Shown: in pieces, positions 14,913 through 24,110 of the stretch
Numbering within the stretch: position 1 is the stretch's first letter
Layout of the letters: each line of letters begins with the position of its first letter
Assembly: GCF_000238335.3 (NCBI RefSeq)
Contig: NZ_AHCB03000012.1
Coordinates: forward strand, 372,001-436,000
Direction: 5' to 3'
From: Pseudoalteromonas marina
GTDB lineage: Bacteria; Pseudomonadota; Gammaproteobacteria; Enterobacterales; Alteromonadaceae
DNA: 64,000 nt
The notes under the pieces: generated by a model
Seen by the model: only the letters and a program-made list of their open reading frames with translations
What the model was told of the DNA's origin: nothing
Databases searched by the model: none
Translations under genes and position numbers: made by a program

Positions 14913-16115
14913 ATGTCTAATTTAAGCGCAGACCCTGTGCAGATCAGCCGTACTCTTGTAAGCGTTATTGCACTATGTTGCGGCTTAATTGTTGCCAACA
15001 TTTACTATGCACAACCTATTATAGAATTGTTAGCCCCGGATGTGGGTTTAAGTGCACATAGTGCCAGCTTTATTGTGTCTTTAACTCAAATTGGCTATGC
15101 CATTGGGTTATTTTTTTTAGTGCCGTTAGCCGACTTAGTTGAAAATAAACGGTTAATGTTAATTACTCTGTGTATTACATTTTTTAGCTTAATTGGACTG
15201 GGGGTTGTTCAAACACCAAATACAATGCTGTTTTTGTGTTTGCTAGTGGGAGCAAGCTCGGTATCGGTGCAGGTACTTATTCCGTTGGCGGCGCATTTAT
15301 CGTCAGACGAAAAGCGGGGGCAAGTTTTAGGTAATATTATGGCGGGGCTGTTGTTGGGTATTTTGCTAGCAAGACCTGTAGCCAGCATAATTGCCGATCA
15401 TTTTGGCTGGCGTGCCGTGTTCTTTTTTGCCGCGGGATGCATGGTATTTATTGCTTTAGTTATTCACTTTGCTATACCAACAAGGTTGCCAACGCATAAC
15501 ACACGTTACTTTGCTTTATTACGATCGTTAAAGTCGCTGGTAATAGGTCAACCTGTGCTTCGTCAACGTGCTTTTTACCAAGGACTAATGTTTGCGTCAT
15601 TTAGCTTGTTTTGGACGACAGTGCCTGTTGTGCTTGCCAGAGAATATGGTTTTTCGCAAACTCAAATAGCATTGTTTGCTTTAGTGGGCGCAGCCGGTGC
15701 TGTTGCAGCGCCTATTGTTGGGCGTTTAGCTGACAAAGGCTATACCTACGAAATGTCGTTATTAGCCAAAGTGATTGCATTATTGTGTTTTTTACCCAGC
15801 TTATTTGATTTACCAAACGGCATTATCATATTGGCGCTAACCGGTGTTTTAATTGATTTTGCAGTGCAAGCCAATATGGTACTTGGCCAACGGGTAATCT
15901 ATTCGCTAGAGCCACAAAGCCGTGCTCGGCTTAACGCCATTTACATGACCAGTATATTTTTAGGCGGTGCTGTTGGGTCATTAATTGCTAGCTCATTATA
16001 TGAGTTTGGGGGGTGGGAAAGTATAGCTTTAGTTGCGGCTGCAATGCCGCTTATTGCGTTAATAGGGTTTGTTTATTCTGCTAAAAAAGAAAAACAAAAA
16101 GCACATACAGCTTAA
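14913..16115 (+). CDS. Major facilitator superfamily exporter
   Basis: 400 aa from the ATG at 14913; an upstream TTG in the same frame lies inside the terminator, so I reject it. About 12 membrane helices. The A-motif-like region after TM2 (PLADLVENKR) and its half-repeat (GRLADKGY) fit the DHA-type MFS family (YfcJ/YnfM-like drug or metabolite exporters). Probably a proton antiporter for a small molecule; the substrate is unknown. It is transcribed alone, with a bidirectional terminator shared with the convergent RhtA-like gene. Confidence 0.85.
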   Translation: MSNLSADPVQISRTLVSVIALCCGLIVANIYYAQPIIELLAPDVGLSAHSASFIVSLTQIGYAIGLFFLVPLADLVENKRLMLITLCITFFSLIGLGVVQTPNTMLFLCLLVGASSVSVQVLIPLAAHLSSDEKRGQVLGNIMAGLLLGILLARPVASIIADHFGWRAVFFFAAGCMVFIALVIHFAIPTRLPTHNTRYFALLRSLKSLVIGQPVLRQRAFYQGLMFASFSLFWTTVPVVLAREYGFSQTQIALFALVGAAGAVAAPIVGRLADKGYTYEMSLLAKVIALLCFLPSLFDLPNGIIILALTGVLIDFAVQANMVLGQRVIYSLEPQSRARLNAIYMTSIFLGGAVGSLIASSLYEFGGWESIALVAAAMPLIALIGFVYSAKKEKQKAHTA

Positions 16116-16118
16116 CAA

Positions 16119-16146
16119 AAAAGCCATCGTGGTTGATGGCTTTTGG
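16119..16146. terminator. Bidirectional terminator between MFS and RhtA-like genes
   Basis: AAAAGCCATC and TTGATGGCTTTT arms with a short loop. There are A's on the left and T's on the right, so both convergent genes are served. Confidence 0.8.
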
Positions 16147-16152
16147 TTTAGG

Positions 16153-17010
16153 CTACTTTTTTGACTCGCCAGAGAAGGAGCTTCCTGCCGAGGCTATAAT
16201 TACTAATAAAATGGCTAACCACTGCCAGAGTGTGAGTAGCTCGCCTAAAATAACAAAGGCAGCAAGTGATGCAATGGCAGGTTCAAGGCTCATCATTATG
16301 CTAAAGCCTTGAGAAGGCATATTACGCAGTGCCACCATCTCTAACGTGTAGGGTAACGCACTTGATAAAACTGCAATACCAATCCCCAGAGGAATAACTT
16401 CCCATGTGAATGCGCTCGCTTGCATAATGCCTCCGTAGGGCACAAGCACAATGGCCGCAACTGTCATACCTAGGGCAACCGTTGCACCACCTGAGCTTTG
16501 CATTCCGGTTTTTTTACCAAACAATATATAGCCAGCCCAACATGCACCTGCTGCTAAAGCTAAAATAACACCAACAGGATCTAAGCTCTCTTCACCGCTC
16601 ATATCGGGCAATAAAAGTAATATACCGGCAATGGCGCAGGCAACCCAAAATAAATCGCGTTTACGGCGAGAGCTAAATAAAGCAACGGCAAGGGGACCAG
16701 TAAACTCCAGTGCTACACCAATACCCAAGGGTATGCGCTCAATAGCGTAGTAAAACAGAATGTTCATTCCACCTAGGCTTAAACCATAAACCACAATAGC
16801 TAAGCGGTTTCCTCTAGTGGGTATATGTTTCCATGGTTTAAATACTAAACATAATATAAGTGCAGAAAAACCAAGCCTAAGCGCGGTCGTCCCTTCGGGG
16901 CCAACAATGGGGAATAGTTGCTTTGCAAACGACGCACCCGATTGAATGGTCATCATGGCAATTAATAAGCAAACAGTTGCTAATATGAAGTCTTTGGTAC
17001 TTGATTGCAT
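16153..17010 (-). CDS. rhtA: RhtA-like DMT-superfamily exporter (amino-acid efflux)
   Basis: 285 aa, ten predicted membrane helices, two EamA domains. The sequence follows E. coli RhtA closely in several blocks: QSGASFAKQLFPIVG, GLSLGGMNILFYYAI, LGIGVALEFTGPLAVALFSS and MSLEPAIASL. RhtA exports threonine and homoserine. It sits downstream of the GntR regulator gene on the same strand, separated by a 14-bp palindrome, and could be controlled by it. The family is secure; the substrate is by homology. Confidence 0.85.
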   Translation of the reverse strand: MQSSTKDFILATVCLLIAMMTIQSGASFAKQLFPIVGPEGTTALRLGFSALILCLVFKPWKHIPTRGNRLAIVVYGLSLGGMNILFYYAIERIPLGIGVALEFTGPLAVALFSSRRKRDLFWVACAIAGILLLLPDMSGEESLDPVGVILALAAGACWAGYILFGKKTGMQSSGGATVALGMTVAAIVLVPYGGIMQASAFTWEVIPLGIGIAVLSSALPYTLEMVALRNMPSQGFSIMMSLEPAIASLAAFVILGELLTLWQWLAILLVIIASAGSSFSGESKK

Positions 17011-17178
17011 TGTTGTCCCTAATTTAAAGCACTGTTAATAGGGGTTAATAAATTTCCACTATTTAAGATGCAATGGCTATATTTTGTGGCGGGATAATAT
17101 CTGCTTTTAGTACGATTGGTAAGTGTTTGCGATTAAAAAATAGGTGTGGCTGTTTAGAGTAAGATCTAATGAAGGGCA

Positions 17179-17210
17179 ACATACTAGCAAACAGGTGTTT
17201 GCTAGTATGT
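17179..17210. promoter_or_regulatory. Perfect 14-bp inverted repeat with 4-base loop
   Basis: ACATACTAGCAAAC (17179-17192) and GTTTGCTAGTATGT (17197-17210) are exact complements. It lies 7 bases after the GntR stop and 170 bases before the RhtA-like start. No T-tract follows on either strand. It may be a factor-assisted terminator, an mRNA 3'-end structure or an operator. Confidence 0.6.
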
Positions 17211-17216
17211 TTAAAC

Positions 17217-17960
17217 TTAGTGAGCGCTTTTATTAACGAGACCGTCCAAAGAGTAAAGGCCGCGTTTTTCGTCATTTTTACGTTTTATTTCTTCAAGAGC
17301 ACGCGCTTCTACAGCGTCAAACAATGCATTTATTAATCGGTTGAAGTGTTTATGCATGGCCGCACGGGCTGCACTTGCGTCATGTGATTTTAGTGCCGTG
17401 TAAATAGCTGTGTGCTCATCCATCACACATTCGTTGTTATTAGTACAAACACTACTGTAATCGGCAACAATTTGTGGGTTTTTTAATCGTAAATCCCACA
17501 AGTTAGAAACAGCAAATTCAAGCGCTTTATTGCGTGTTGCTCTGGCAATTATTTCATGGAATTCGCGGTCTGCTTGCTCTACATAAAGCCCTTTTTCCAT
17601 TACTATTAGCGTTTTATTTAGCTGCTCAAGTTCTTCTTCTGTAATGCTTTGAGCGGCAAGTGCTGCAATTTCGCCTTCGATGAGTGCGCGGGCCTGAGTT
17701 AATTCAAATGCGCTGATCTCTTTTGATTTTATAGAGGCATTTTTTTGTTCAACAACATAAACACCCGAACCGGTTTTAACTTCAACCCGTCCACGTACTT
17801 CTAATGCAATAATTGCTTCTCGAATTGTTGGGCGACTTACGTCAAACATTTCTGCAAGTTCACGCTCAGGAGGTAAACGACTCCCAGCAGTAAACTCACC
17901 TTGATTTATTAAAGACTCTATTTTATCAACAATGCGCCAAAATAAGCGACGATTACCCAT
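17217..17960 (-). CDS. GntR-family transcriptional regulator, FadR/FCD subfamily
   Basis: 247 aa. An N-terminal winged helix-turn-helix spans about residues 5-75 (SRLPPERELAEMFDVSRPTIREAI). An FCD ligand-binding domain (about 95-225) carries the metal/ligand residues typical of the family (REFHEIIARA, MDEHTAIYTAL, HFNRL). Such proteins sense organic acids such as uronates, lactate or gluconate. AAGGTAC precedes the ATG. The 470-base region upstream probably contains its own operator. It faces away from the next gene cluster. The target cannot be deduced; the downstream exporter is a candidate. Confidence 0.88.
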   Translation of the reverse strand: MGNRRLFWRIVDKIESLINQGEFTAGSRLPPERELAEMFDVSRPTIREAIIALEVRGRVEVKTGSGVYVVEQKNASIKSKEISAFELTQARALIEGEIAALAAQSITEEELEQLNKTLIVMEKGLYVEQADREFHEIIARATRNKALEFAVSNLWDLRLKNPQIVADYSSVCTNNNECVMDEHTAIYTALKSHDASAARAAMHKHFNRLINALFDAVEARALEEIKRKNDEKRGLYSLDGLVNKSAH

Positions 17961-18429
17961 ATTGTACCTTCATACCCTAAGGAATATTGACCATTTAGGT
18001 CTAAAAATTTATACCATTTATTAACCGACAAGGTTACCCCAAACCCCACTAATATGTCAAAATTCTAGTGTTATGATTTGGTTATAAAACAATATTGTTA
18101 GCTGGTTTAATTTGTGTAATACCAATTTAGTTTAAAATTAAACAATTGGCCAGCTTGATTGGTTATGTTTTTGTGTGTTAGTTTGGATTTACACCGATAA
18201 AATGAGCAATGGCTGTTTTCTGATTAAGATTGAGTAATAGCTCTATTGTCAGTCAGTAATTGGTAAATACTTTAGGTCATTATATCAAATTGATTGCCCA
18301 CGGATGGGGATCGTTGTTGTAATGTGCGTAAGTAAAAGTGTGTAGTTAGTATAGTGATTTGCATTTCCCCATGGGCGTTAACTGTCGTTGGTTAACGCCC
18401 ATATACAGCTAATCCAGTTATAGGCTTAA
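17961..18429. other. Intergenic region with a perfect stem-loop near its right end
   Basis: About 470 bases, AT-rich, no gene seen. The left part must carry the GntR gene promoter. GGGCGTTAAC and GTTAACGCCC (about 18374-18400) form a perfect 10-bp stem 30 bases after the end of the Gfo/Idh gene. It is probably a transcript end without a strong U-tract. Confidence 0.5.
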
Positions 18430-19425
18430 TTAATGTGTTTTATCGTTAGGGTAAATCACACCTAATTGTTTACGAGCTTCGTCAAGTACATTCATAACAT
18501 CTAATGACAACGCGAAGGTGTTTACATCAGATTCCCACTGTTGTTTTTCTATGAGTTGCATAAAGTGAGCAACTTCAAACTTCATAAAATGCTCATCAAA
18601 TTGTTCAGATATAATTTCTGATTTGCCATTGTTAGCAATAAACTCTACTTTTTTGAGTTGCGATACGGCTTCAATACGCATTCTGCCTAGTTCACCTTGT
18701 ATTTCTGTTATGTTGTCGCCTTGCGATATTTTTGAGTAGCTAATCACAGCTTGCTTATTTGAGTAATTAAGCAGTACATCGCCTGCGCCATCAACACCGG
18801 TATCTAGTATTACGCCACTTGCATTTACACTTTGCGGCGCGCCCCAAAGTGCAATTAACAAGTAAAGAGGGTATATACCTAAATCGACCAAAGCACCGTT
18901 GGCAAATTCAGGTAAAAAGGTGTTAGGGCGCTCCCCATTTTTGTACTTATCGTAACGAGATGAATATTGACTGTATTGACCTATGTACTTTCGAGGAGTG
19001 CCTATTCTGCTAAGTGCTTGCTTTAACAATGTGAAGTTAGGTAAATGGGTGGTCATCATTGCTTCCATGTATAAGCACTGGTTTTGCTTAGCGGTGGCTA
19101 TGATTTCTTTTAGTTCTTGGCTATTGGCTGCGGACGGCTTTTCACCGAGTACATGTTTACCTGCGTTTAAACACATAACCGCATACTGTTTGTGCAAGCT
19201 GTTGGGCGCGGCTATATAAACTGCGTCAACGCATTCGTCTTGGCAAACTTGTTCAATACTGGTAAACGTTTTTGCATGTGTATTTTGCGGGTGCTTTGCT
19301 AAAAATGCTTCGCCGCTTGAAAGCGCGCGAGAGCAAACCCCGTATAAATTAAAATCAGCGAGGGTATTAGCAGCGTCAAGTAATGTGTCGCTGATAAAAT
19401 TAGTACCTACAATTACAAAGTTCAT
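18430..19425 (-). CDS. Gfo/Idh/MocA-family oxidoreductase
   Basis: 331 aa from the ATG at 19425, preferred because AAGGA is 6 bases upstream; an ATG at 19431 would overlap the AraC stop by 4 bases but leaves no spacing to that AAGGA. N-terminal Rossmann fold (VIVGTNFISDTLLDA), then the family's GEKPSA motif with the catalytic Lys, and a C-terminal GFO_IDH_MocA-type sheet domain. It oxidises or reduces a sugar, polyol or related compound with NAD(P). It is translationally close to the AraC regulator gene upstream, so the two form one unit. Confidence 0.85.
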   Translation of the reverse strand: MNFVIVGTNFISDTLLDAANTLADFNLYGVCSRALSSGEAFLAKHPQNTHAKTFTSIEQVCQDECVDAVYIAAPNSLHKQYAVMCLNAGKHVLGEKPSAANSQELKEIIATAKQNQCLYMEAMMTTHLPNFTLLKQALSRIGTPRKYIGQYSQYSSRYDKYKNGERPNTFLPEFANGALVDLGIYPLYLLIALWGAPQSVNASGVILDTGVDGAGDVLLNYSNKQAVISYSKISQGDNITEIQGELGRMRIEAVSQLKKVEFIANNGKSEIISEQFDEHFMKFEVAHFMQLIEKQQWESDVNTFALSLDVMNVLDEARKQLGVIYPNDKTH

Positions 19426-19427
19426 AC

Positions 19428-20459
19428 TCATTCCTTAGAATTATGTTTATTTAAGTTTATCATTTTTTTAGCTCTGTATGCTTGCGGAGAATAACCAAAC
19501 CAACGTTTTACACTGGCGCTAAGTGTTGCTTGTTCTTGATAACCTAATAGCTCTGAGATGGTTGAAATACTGTAATGGTTTTGCGCCAAATAGTGCGCAG
19601 CTAATGAGCGCCGGGTTGAGTCTTTTAGTTTTACAAAGCTTGTGTTGTGTTTATTTAACTCTCTGTGCAATGTTCTTGGGTGCATACCCAGCGCTGTAGC
19701 TATGGTTTCGTTTGTGCATTGATATATTGGCAACATGGGCCTAATTAACGCGCTTACTTGAGTTGGCAGGGATTGATTTTGCTGTTCGCTTTGAGCTAAA
19801 AACTGCAGCGCGGCAGGTACTTTATCGTGCTGGGGTTGTGCAATTGATAATGCTAAATCTGTTTTTAAAATAACAATACCGGCACTATTTCTATTGTGCG
19901 TGACTTTGCAGCCAAAGTAAGTGTTATATGCGCGGGTATTAGCAAGTTGCTTTTGAGGTAAGAATACCGATTGTGGTTTACAGGTGTTATTACTTATTTT
20001 TTTTATTACTCCCATGGCGAGGCCGATAGTTAGTTCTAAAACCTGGGTTGTTTTAGGTAATGGGGTTAAGTTTATTTGAAATGATAAAAAGAGTGTTTTA
20101 TCAGCCTCTAACGGATGAATAGTTAAGCTTAGAGCGGGAGTGTGTAGGTGCAAATATTTAATAACCCAGTTGAGGGCGTCACCTAAATTAGTGCTACTTT
20201 TTGCTGCTATAGCAATAGGGCCAAGTATATCAAAGCTCTGCTTATTGGCTAGTTGCAGCCCAAAGCTTGGGCAGTTGAGCGTATGTGCACAATATTCAAG
20301 GAGTTCGGCGTAAGTACTATAGGGCAAGTATTGTTGCTCTAAGTTATTAAAGCAAATGTTAAGGCCAAGCTGTGTCATTATTTGTGATATGTCAGCGCCT
20401 AAGCTCTTAACAAGCGAGTCTATCCCTTGTAGTGATGTGGCCTTAATAAAATTTTTCAT
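19428..20459 (-). CDS. AraC-family transcriptional regulator (arabinose-binding-like N-domain)
   Basis: 343 aa. The N-terminal region (about 15-200) resembles the OruR/ArgR-type sensor domain (PF12625). The C-terminal region (about 235-330) has the two AraC helix-turn-helix motifs (IATALGMHPRTLHRELN and ISTISELLGYQEQATLSASVKRWFGYSPQAYR). It is divergent from the GMC oxidoreductase gene 95 bases away and in an operon with the Gfo/Idh dehydrogenase. It most likely controls both in response to their substrate. The effector is unknown. Confidence 0.88.
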   Translation of the reverse strand: MKNFIKATSLQGIDSLVKSLGADISQIMTQLGLNICFNNLEQQYLPYSTYAELLEYCAHTLNCPSFGLQLANKQSFDILGPIAIAAKSSTNLGDALNWVIKYLHLHTPALSLTIHPLEADKTLFLSFQINLTPLPKTTQVLELTIGLAMGVIKKISNNTCKPQSVFLPQKQLANTRAYNTYFGCKVTHNRNSAGIVILKTDLALSIAQPQHDKVPAALQFLAQSEQQNQSLPTQVSALIRPMLPIYQCTNETIATALGMHPRTLHRELNKHNTSFVKLKDSTRRSLAAHYLAQNHYSISTISELLGYQEQATLSASVKRWFGYSPQAYRAKKMINLNKHNSKE

Positions 20460-20554
20460 GCATTACTCCAGCAACTTGGTGTCTAAAAATATCAAGTTTT
20501 GATGTGTTTTTCTATGCAGTATTAATAAGGTATTAATTTTTCATAAGGGCTCAC

Positions 20555-22159
20555 ATGCAGAGCACAACATTTGATTACATTGTTATAGGGGCAGGTAGTG
20601 CTGGGTGTGTTATTGCTTCGCGTTTATCTGAAGATAAAAATGTGAGTGTGTGTTTAATTGAAGCCGGCGGGGGTGATAAAAGCGCTCTTGTTCAAATGCC
20701 AGCTGGAGTTGCTGCCAGCGTGCCTTATGGTATTAACAGTTGGCACTATAATACAGTACCCCAAAAAGCACTTAACAATCGGTGCGGTTTTATGCCAAGG
20801 GGTAAAGTGCTCGGTGGTTCAAGCTCAATCAATGCAATGGTTTATATTCGAGGTAATAAACACGATTATGATGAGTGGGAAAAGCAGGGGAACATGGGCT
20901 GGGATTATAAAAGCATGTTGCCCTATTTTATAAAAGCTGAAAACAACAGTGCATTTATAAATAACCCATTGCATGGAGTTGATGGACCGCTTTATGTACA
21001 AGAGCTAAATACGCCAAGTTCTGTTAATCAGTATTTTTTAAATGCTTGCGCTGAACAAGGGGTACCGCTAAATGATGATATTAACGGTAAAGAACAAAGT
21101 GGTGCACGTTTGTCGCAGGTTACACAGCATAAAGGAGAACGTTGTAGTGCAGCGAAAGCGTATTTAACACCTAATTTAAATAGGGATAACCTAACCGTAT
21201 TCACACATTGCCACGTTAAAAAAATAAATATAAAAAATAAAACTGCGCAAGGAGTGCAAATAACACGTAACAAGCAGCAAATAGAGTTAACGGCTAATAA
21301 AGAGGTGATTTTGAGTGCGGGGGCTATTAATTCGCCGCAAATTTTAATGTTGTCGGGGATTGGACCAAAAGAGCAATTAAAATTACATAATATTGATGTG
21401 AAGGTTGTGTTAGAAGGCGTTGGTGAAAATTTACAAGACCATCTAACAGTGGTTCCACTTTTTAAAGCCAATAATAGTGCCGGTACGTTTGGTATAAGCC
21501 CAAAAGGTGCGCTTCAAGTTACCAAAGGGGTTGCAGATTGGTTTAGTAAACGAAACGGATGTTTAACAAGTAACTTTGCGGAGTCTCATGCGTTTATTAA
21601 ATTATTTAAAGATTCGCCGGCACCTGATGTTCAACTCGAATTTGTAATTGGGCTAGTAGACGATCATAGTCGCAAGTTGCATTATGGGCATGGGTACAGT
21701 ATTCATAGCAGTATTATGCGACCTAAAAGTAGAGGGACTATCAAGCTTGCAAACAATGGCTCCCATACAGCACCACTGATTGATCCTAATTATTTAAGCC
21801 ATCAAGATGACTTAAACATAATGTTGTTGGGTTTGAAAAAAACACTCGCAATAATGAATAGCCCAGCCTTTGATGAAATACGTGCAGATATGGTTTATCC
21901 ACTCGATATAAATAATGATCAGCAGCTAATCGAGTTTATTCGTGAAACAGCTGACACTGAATATCACCCCGTTGGGACATGTAAAATGGGTAAAGACGAG
22001 ATGTCGGTTGTTGACAGCAAGTTAAAAGTGCATGGCGTTAATAATTTACGTGTTGTTGACGCGTCGATAATGCCCACAATTGTCACAGGTAACACTAATG
22101 CCCCTGTTATAGCGATTGCAGAAAAAGCGGCTGACTTAATTAAGGCAGCCAATAGTTAG
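20555..22159 (+). CDS. GMC-family FAD oxidoreductase (choline/alcohol dehydrogenase type)
   Basis: 534 aa. N-terminal FAD-binding motif IVIGAGSAGCVIASRLSED, GMC signature 1 GKVLGGSSSINAMVYIRG near residue 85, GMC signature 2 GAINSPQILMLSGIG near 255, and a C-terminal active-site His region (EYHPVGTCKMG) followed by VTGNTNAP. The closest named relatives are choline dehydrogenase BetA and bacterial alcohol dehydrogenases. No betB/betI neighbours are present, so an alcohol or polyol dehydrogenase is more likely than a true BetA. It is controlled, by context, by the divergent AraC regulator. Its end overlaps the convergent methyltransferase by 4 bases. Confidence 0.88.
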   Translation: MQSTTFDYIVIGAGSAGCVIASRLSEDKNVSVCLIEAGGGDKSALVQMPAGVAASVPYGINSWHYNTVPQKALNNRCGFMPRGKVLGGSSSINAMVYIRGNKHDYDEWEKQGNMGWDYKSMLPYFIKAENNSAFINNPLHGVDGPLYVQELNTPSSVNQYFLNACAEQGVPLNDDINGKEQSGARLSQVTQHKGERCSAAKAYLTPNLNRDNLTVFTHCHVKKINIKNKTAQGVQITRNKQQIELTANKEVILSAGAINSPQILMLSGIGPKEQLKLHNIDVKVVLEGVGENLQDHLTVVPLFKANNSAGTFGISPKGALQVTKGVADWFSKRNGCLTSNFAESHAFIKLFKDSPAPDVQLEFVIGLVDDHSRKLHYGHGYSIHSSIMRPKSRGTIKLANNGSHTAPLIDPNYLSHQDDLNIMLLGLKKTLAIMNSPAFDEIRADMVYPLDINNDQQLIEFIRETADTEYHPVGTCKMGKDEMSVVDSKLKVHGVNNLRVVDASIMPTIVTGNTNAPVIAIAEKAADLIKAANS

Positions 22160-22968
22160 CTGTAAAAGGTGTTTAACCAGTGTTGCCAATCAGATTCTAG
22201 GCGTAACATTTGTAAGTGCTTTTTAGCTTTAAAATGTTTTGCTTGGTCTTCTTCTGCGATGAACGGTCCAACTCGGCAAAGCGCGCAATGGTTTGATGTT
22301 AAGTAGCTGGGTTTGGTTAATTGTTTGGCTAGTTGGGGTTCTAAGGTGCTACTTTTTGGGCTAAATACATACGTGATCCCGCTGGTGTCTTTGACGTGTT
22401 TGTCACGGTCAACATTACGAATTTTATATCCCGAAAAACGTGTTATATCAAATGGCATTTGGCCGCAATATGTGCTGCTTAAGCGTTCGTTTAAGCTGCC
22501 TTCTATGTTCCATTCACGATAAGGTTTTACATCTTTAGAGGTTATAAAGCAAAGCATTGGGCCATTTGGGTTTAACGCAAACTCAGTGGCATATTTAATA
22601 AATTGATGTAATAGGGCTCTGTTTAAAACGTTCATACTTGACTGACGAGTGCTAGCTTCAAACGCCTCTTTACCTACAAATGCAGGAATAAGTGGGAACT
22701 GAAAAATGACTACATCAAAGTATTGGTTGTTACTTTTTAATGCTTGCCAACACGCTTTGCTCGTTACATCAAAATTATTAAGAACGTTGACACTGCTTTC
22801 ACGCAATTTTTTTAAAGCGTTATCAGGGTATTTTTGTTCTATGGTTTGTGCGCTATCGTAAGTTGAGGCGACTAACTTATTTGGTTTTACGTGCTCAAAA
22901 ATCGCTTGAGAAAACGATAGGTCGCCATCGCCAACAGTAAGTATTCGCCAATTAGGGTTTAAGTACAT
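22156..22968 (-). CDS. BMT5-like SAM methyltransferase with a C-terminal C2H2 zinc finger
   Basis: 270 aa. The SAM-binding motif VGDGDLSFS (12-20) and the following ASTYDS and YFDVVIFQFP segments place it in the DUF2431 family. That family is typified by yeast Bmt5, which methylates uridine N3 in 25S rRNA. Near the C-terminus C228, C231, H245 and H251 fit a C-x2-C-x13-H-x5-H zinc finger. The family is best known from eukaryotes, so its presence in a bacterium with an added finger is noteworthy. The likely substrate is RNA, unproven. The downstream 127-aa membrane protein gene on the left of the reading direction is separate. Confidence 0.8.
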   Translation of the reverse strand: MYLNPNWRILTVGDGDLSFSQAIFEHVKPNKLVASTYDSAQTIEQKYPDNALKKLRESSVNVLNNFDVTSKACWQALKSNNQYFDVVIFQFPLIPAFVGKEAFEASTRQSSMNVLNRALLHQFIKYATEFALNPNGPMLCFITSKDVKPYREWNIEGSLNERLSSTYCGQMPFDITRFSGYKIRNVDRDKHVKDTSGITYVFSPKSSTLEPQLAKQLTKPSYLTSNHCALCRVGPFIAEEDQAKHFKAKKHLQMLRLESDWQHWLNTFYS

Positions 22969-22974
22969 ACTTTG

Positions 22975-23358
22975 CTACGTGTTTTGCTTATTAACGTTTT
23001 GAAGTTGCTTATTTGCCGAATTTAAACGCTCAAAAGCAAGCCTTGTTTTTAGGCCTTCGATGGCTATTTGCTTAATAATTAAGTTAAAAGTGATTACAAT
23101 TGCAAATGCAAAATGCAGTGGGCCATCTGTAAACCCACCGTCCGCTTTATATAACGTTACGCCAAATAATATGAGCAAAACAACTAAAAATATCTCAATA
23201 AGTTGATTTGAATAAAAGTTGAGGCGGTTTTCATTTTTGTGATCTTTTTTAATGCTAATAGCGCAAAAAAATGGAATGACCTTGATTTTGAAAGCGGCGT
23301 TTTTTTCTACATAGTTTTCGCCAAGCTCGTCAAGCTGCTGGCGTAATTGGTCAATCAT
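22975..23358 (-). CDS. Small membrane protein of unknown function
   Basis: 127 aa. Two hydrophobic helices lie in the middle (about residues 52-68 and 78-95), with charged N- and C-terminal ends. ATG with GAGGACTCACC upstream (reverse strand). It ends 6 bases before the methyltransferase start on the same strand, so the two may be cotranscribed. No family recognised. Confidence 0.65.
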   Translation of the reverse strand: MIDQLRQQLDELGENYVEKNAAFKIKVIPFFCAISIKKDHKNENRLNFYSNQLIEIFLVVLLILFGVTLYKADGGFTDGPLHFAFAIVITFNLIIKQIAIEGLKTRLAFERLNSANKQLQNVNKQNT

Positions 23359-23425
23359 GGTGAGTCCTCAAATAGCTGTGCGCGGATGGTACATTATTAC
23401 CGCGCAATATTTAAGGTAATAGCTA

Positions 23426-23845
23426 CTATTTAGGGTAAATACTCATACCAATAAAAAATATGTGGCATACAAACACGACCGACGTCAGCACAAAGCGCAT
23501 TTTTTGATAGTCTTTGTCGTAGGTTTGCCACTGTGATGTTGATTTTTCAAAAAGTAGAACAAGCCAAAAACTCAGCGATAACCACCCTAAAACCCATTCA
23601 ACAGGTAAAAATGCTAAAAATGGTACCGGAATAACAGGTAGTACCGCTTTTATTGCATCAGCATAGTTTTGCTGGCCGGCATGCCAAAGATTACCTGCCA
23701 TAAAAGCAAGAATAGCAATGCTATAAAACGTAAAAAACTCTAAGTTAACACTGTTACTACCGAGCATCAGCGGCCACGCTAAACAGGCTAGAAATGGTAA
23801 TAGGCCAAGATAGCCTAATTGGATGTGATTGATAAACTTGTTCAT
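23426..23845 (-). CDS. DUF3429 inner-membrane protein
   Basis: 139 aa, four to five hydrophobic segments, with the motif GYLGLLPFLACLAWPL at the start and AGNLWHAGQ in the middle. This pattern matches the DUF3429 family. Function unknown. It stands alone on the minus strand, divergent from ahpC, with 265 bases between them. Confidence 0.75.
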   Translation of the reverse strand: MNKFINHIQLGYLGLLPFLACLAWPLMLGSNSVNLEFFTFYSIAILAFMAGNLWHAGQQNYADAIKAVLPVIPVPFLAFLPVEWVLGWLSLSFWLVLLFEKSTSQWQTYDKDYQKMRFVLTSVVFVCHIFFIGMSIYPK

Positions 23846-23970
23846 AACAGTGTGCCCTGGGTGTTTTTAATAGTAAGCGAGGCAATTGTATCAGCCTTAC
23901 GCGCGCAAACCGATAAATTGCAATAAATTAACTACGAATCTAGTTATTATTTAGTTTCATCCTAAAAATC

Positions 23971-23992
23971 GATTGTTTTAATCTAAACAATC
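23971..23992. promoter_or_regulatory. Palindrome upstream of ahpC (candidate regulator site)
   Basis: GATTGTTT, 6 bases, AAACAATC: an exact 8-base inverted repeat about 120 bases upstream of the ahpC start. OxyR would be the expected regulator of this operon, but the match to the OxyR consensus is not clear, so this is only a candidate. Confidence 0.3.
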
Positions 23993-24110
23993 AATTTTAT
24001 TTAATTTATCGATGGGCTTACTGTATTAATCAAGCCAGCAAGGTTAGCCCAAAAAATCTCGCTTTGCTTGGTAACTTAAATTAATACATTAAATATAAAT
24101 GAGGAATACT

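Noticed and set aside
20555..22159. True choline dehydrogenase BetA
   Set aside because: The fold and signatures fit the wider GMC family, but there are no betB, betI or betT neighbours, so I keep the general name.
23971..23992. A definite OxyR site upstream of ahpC
   Set aside because: The palindrome is present but does not match the OxyR consensus well; kept only as a low-confidence site.
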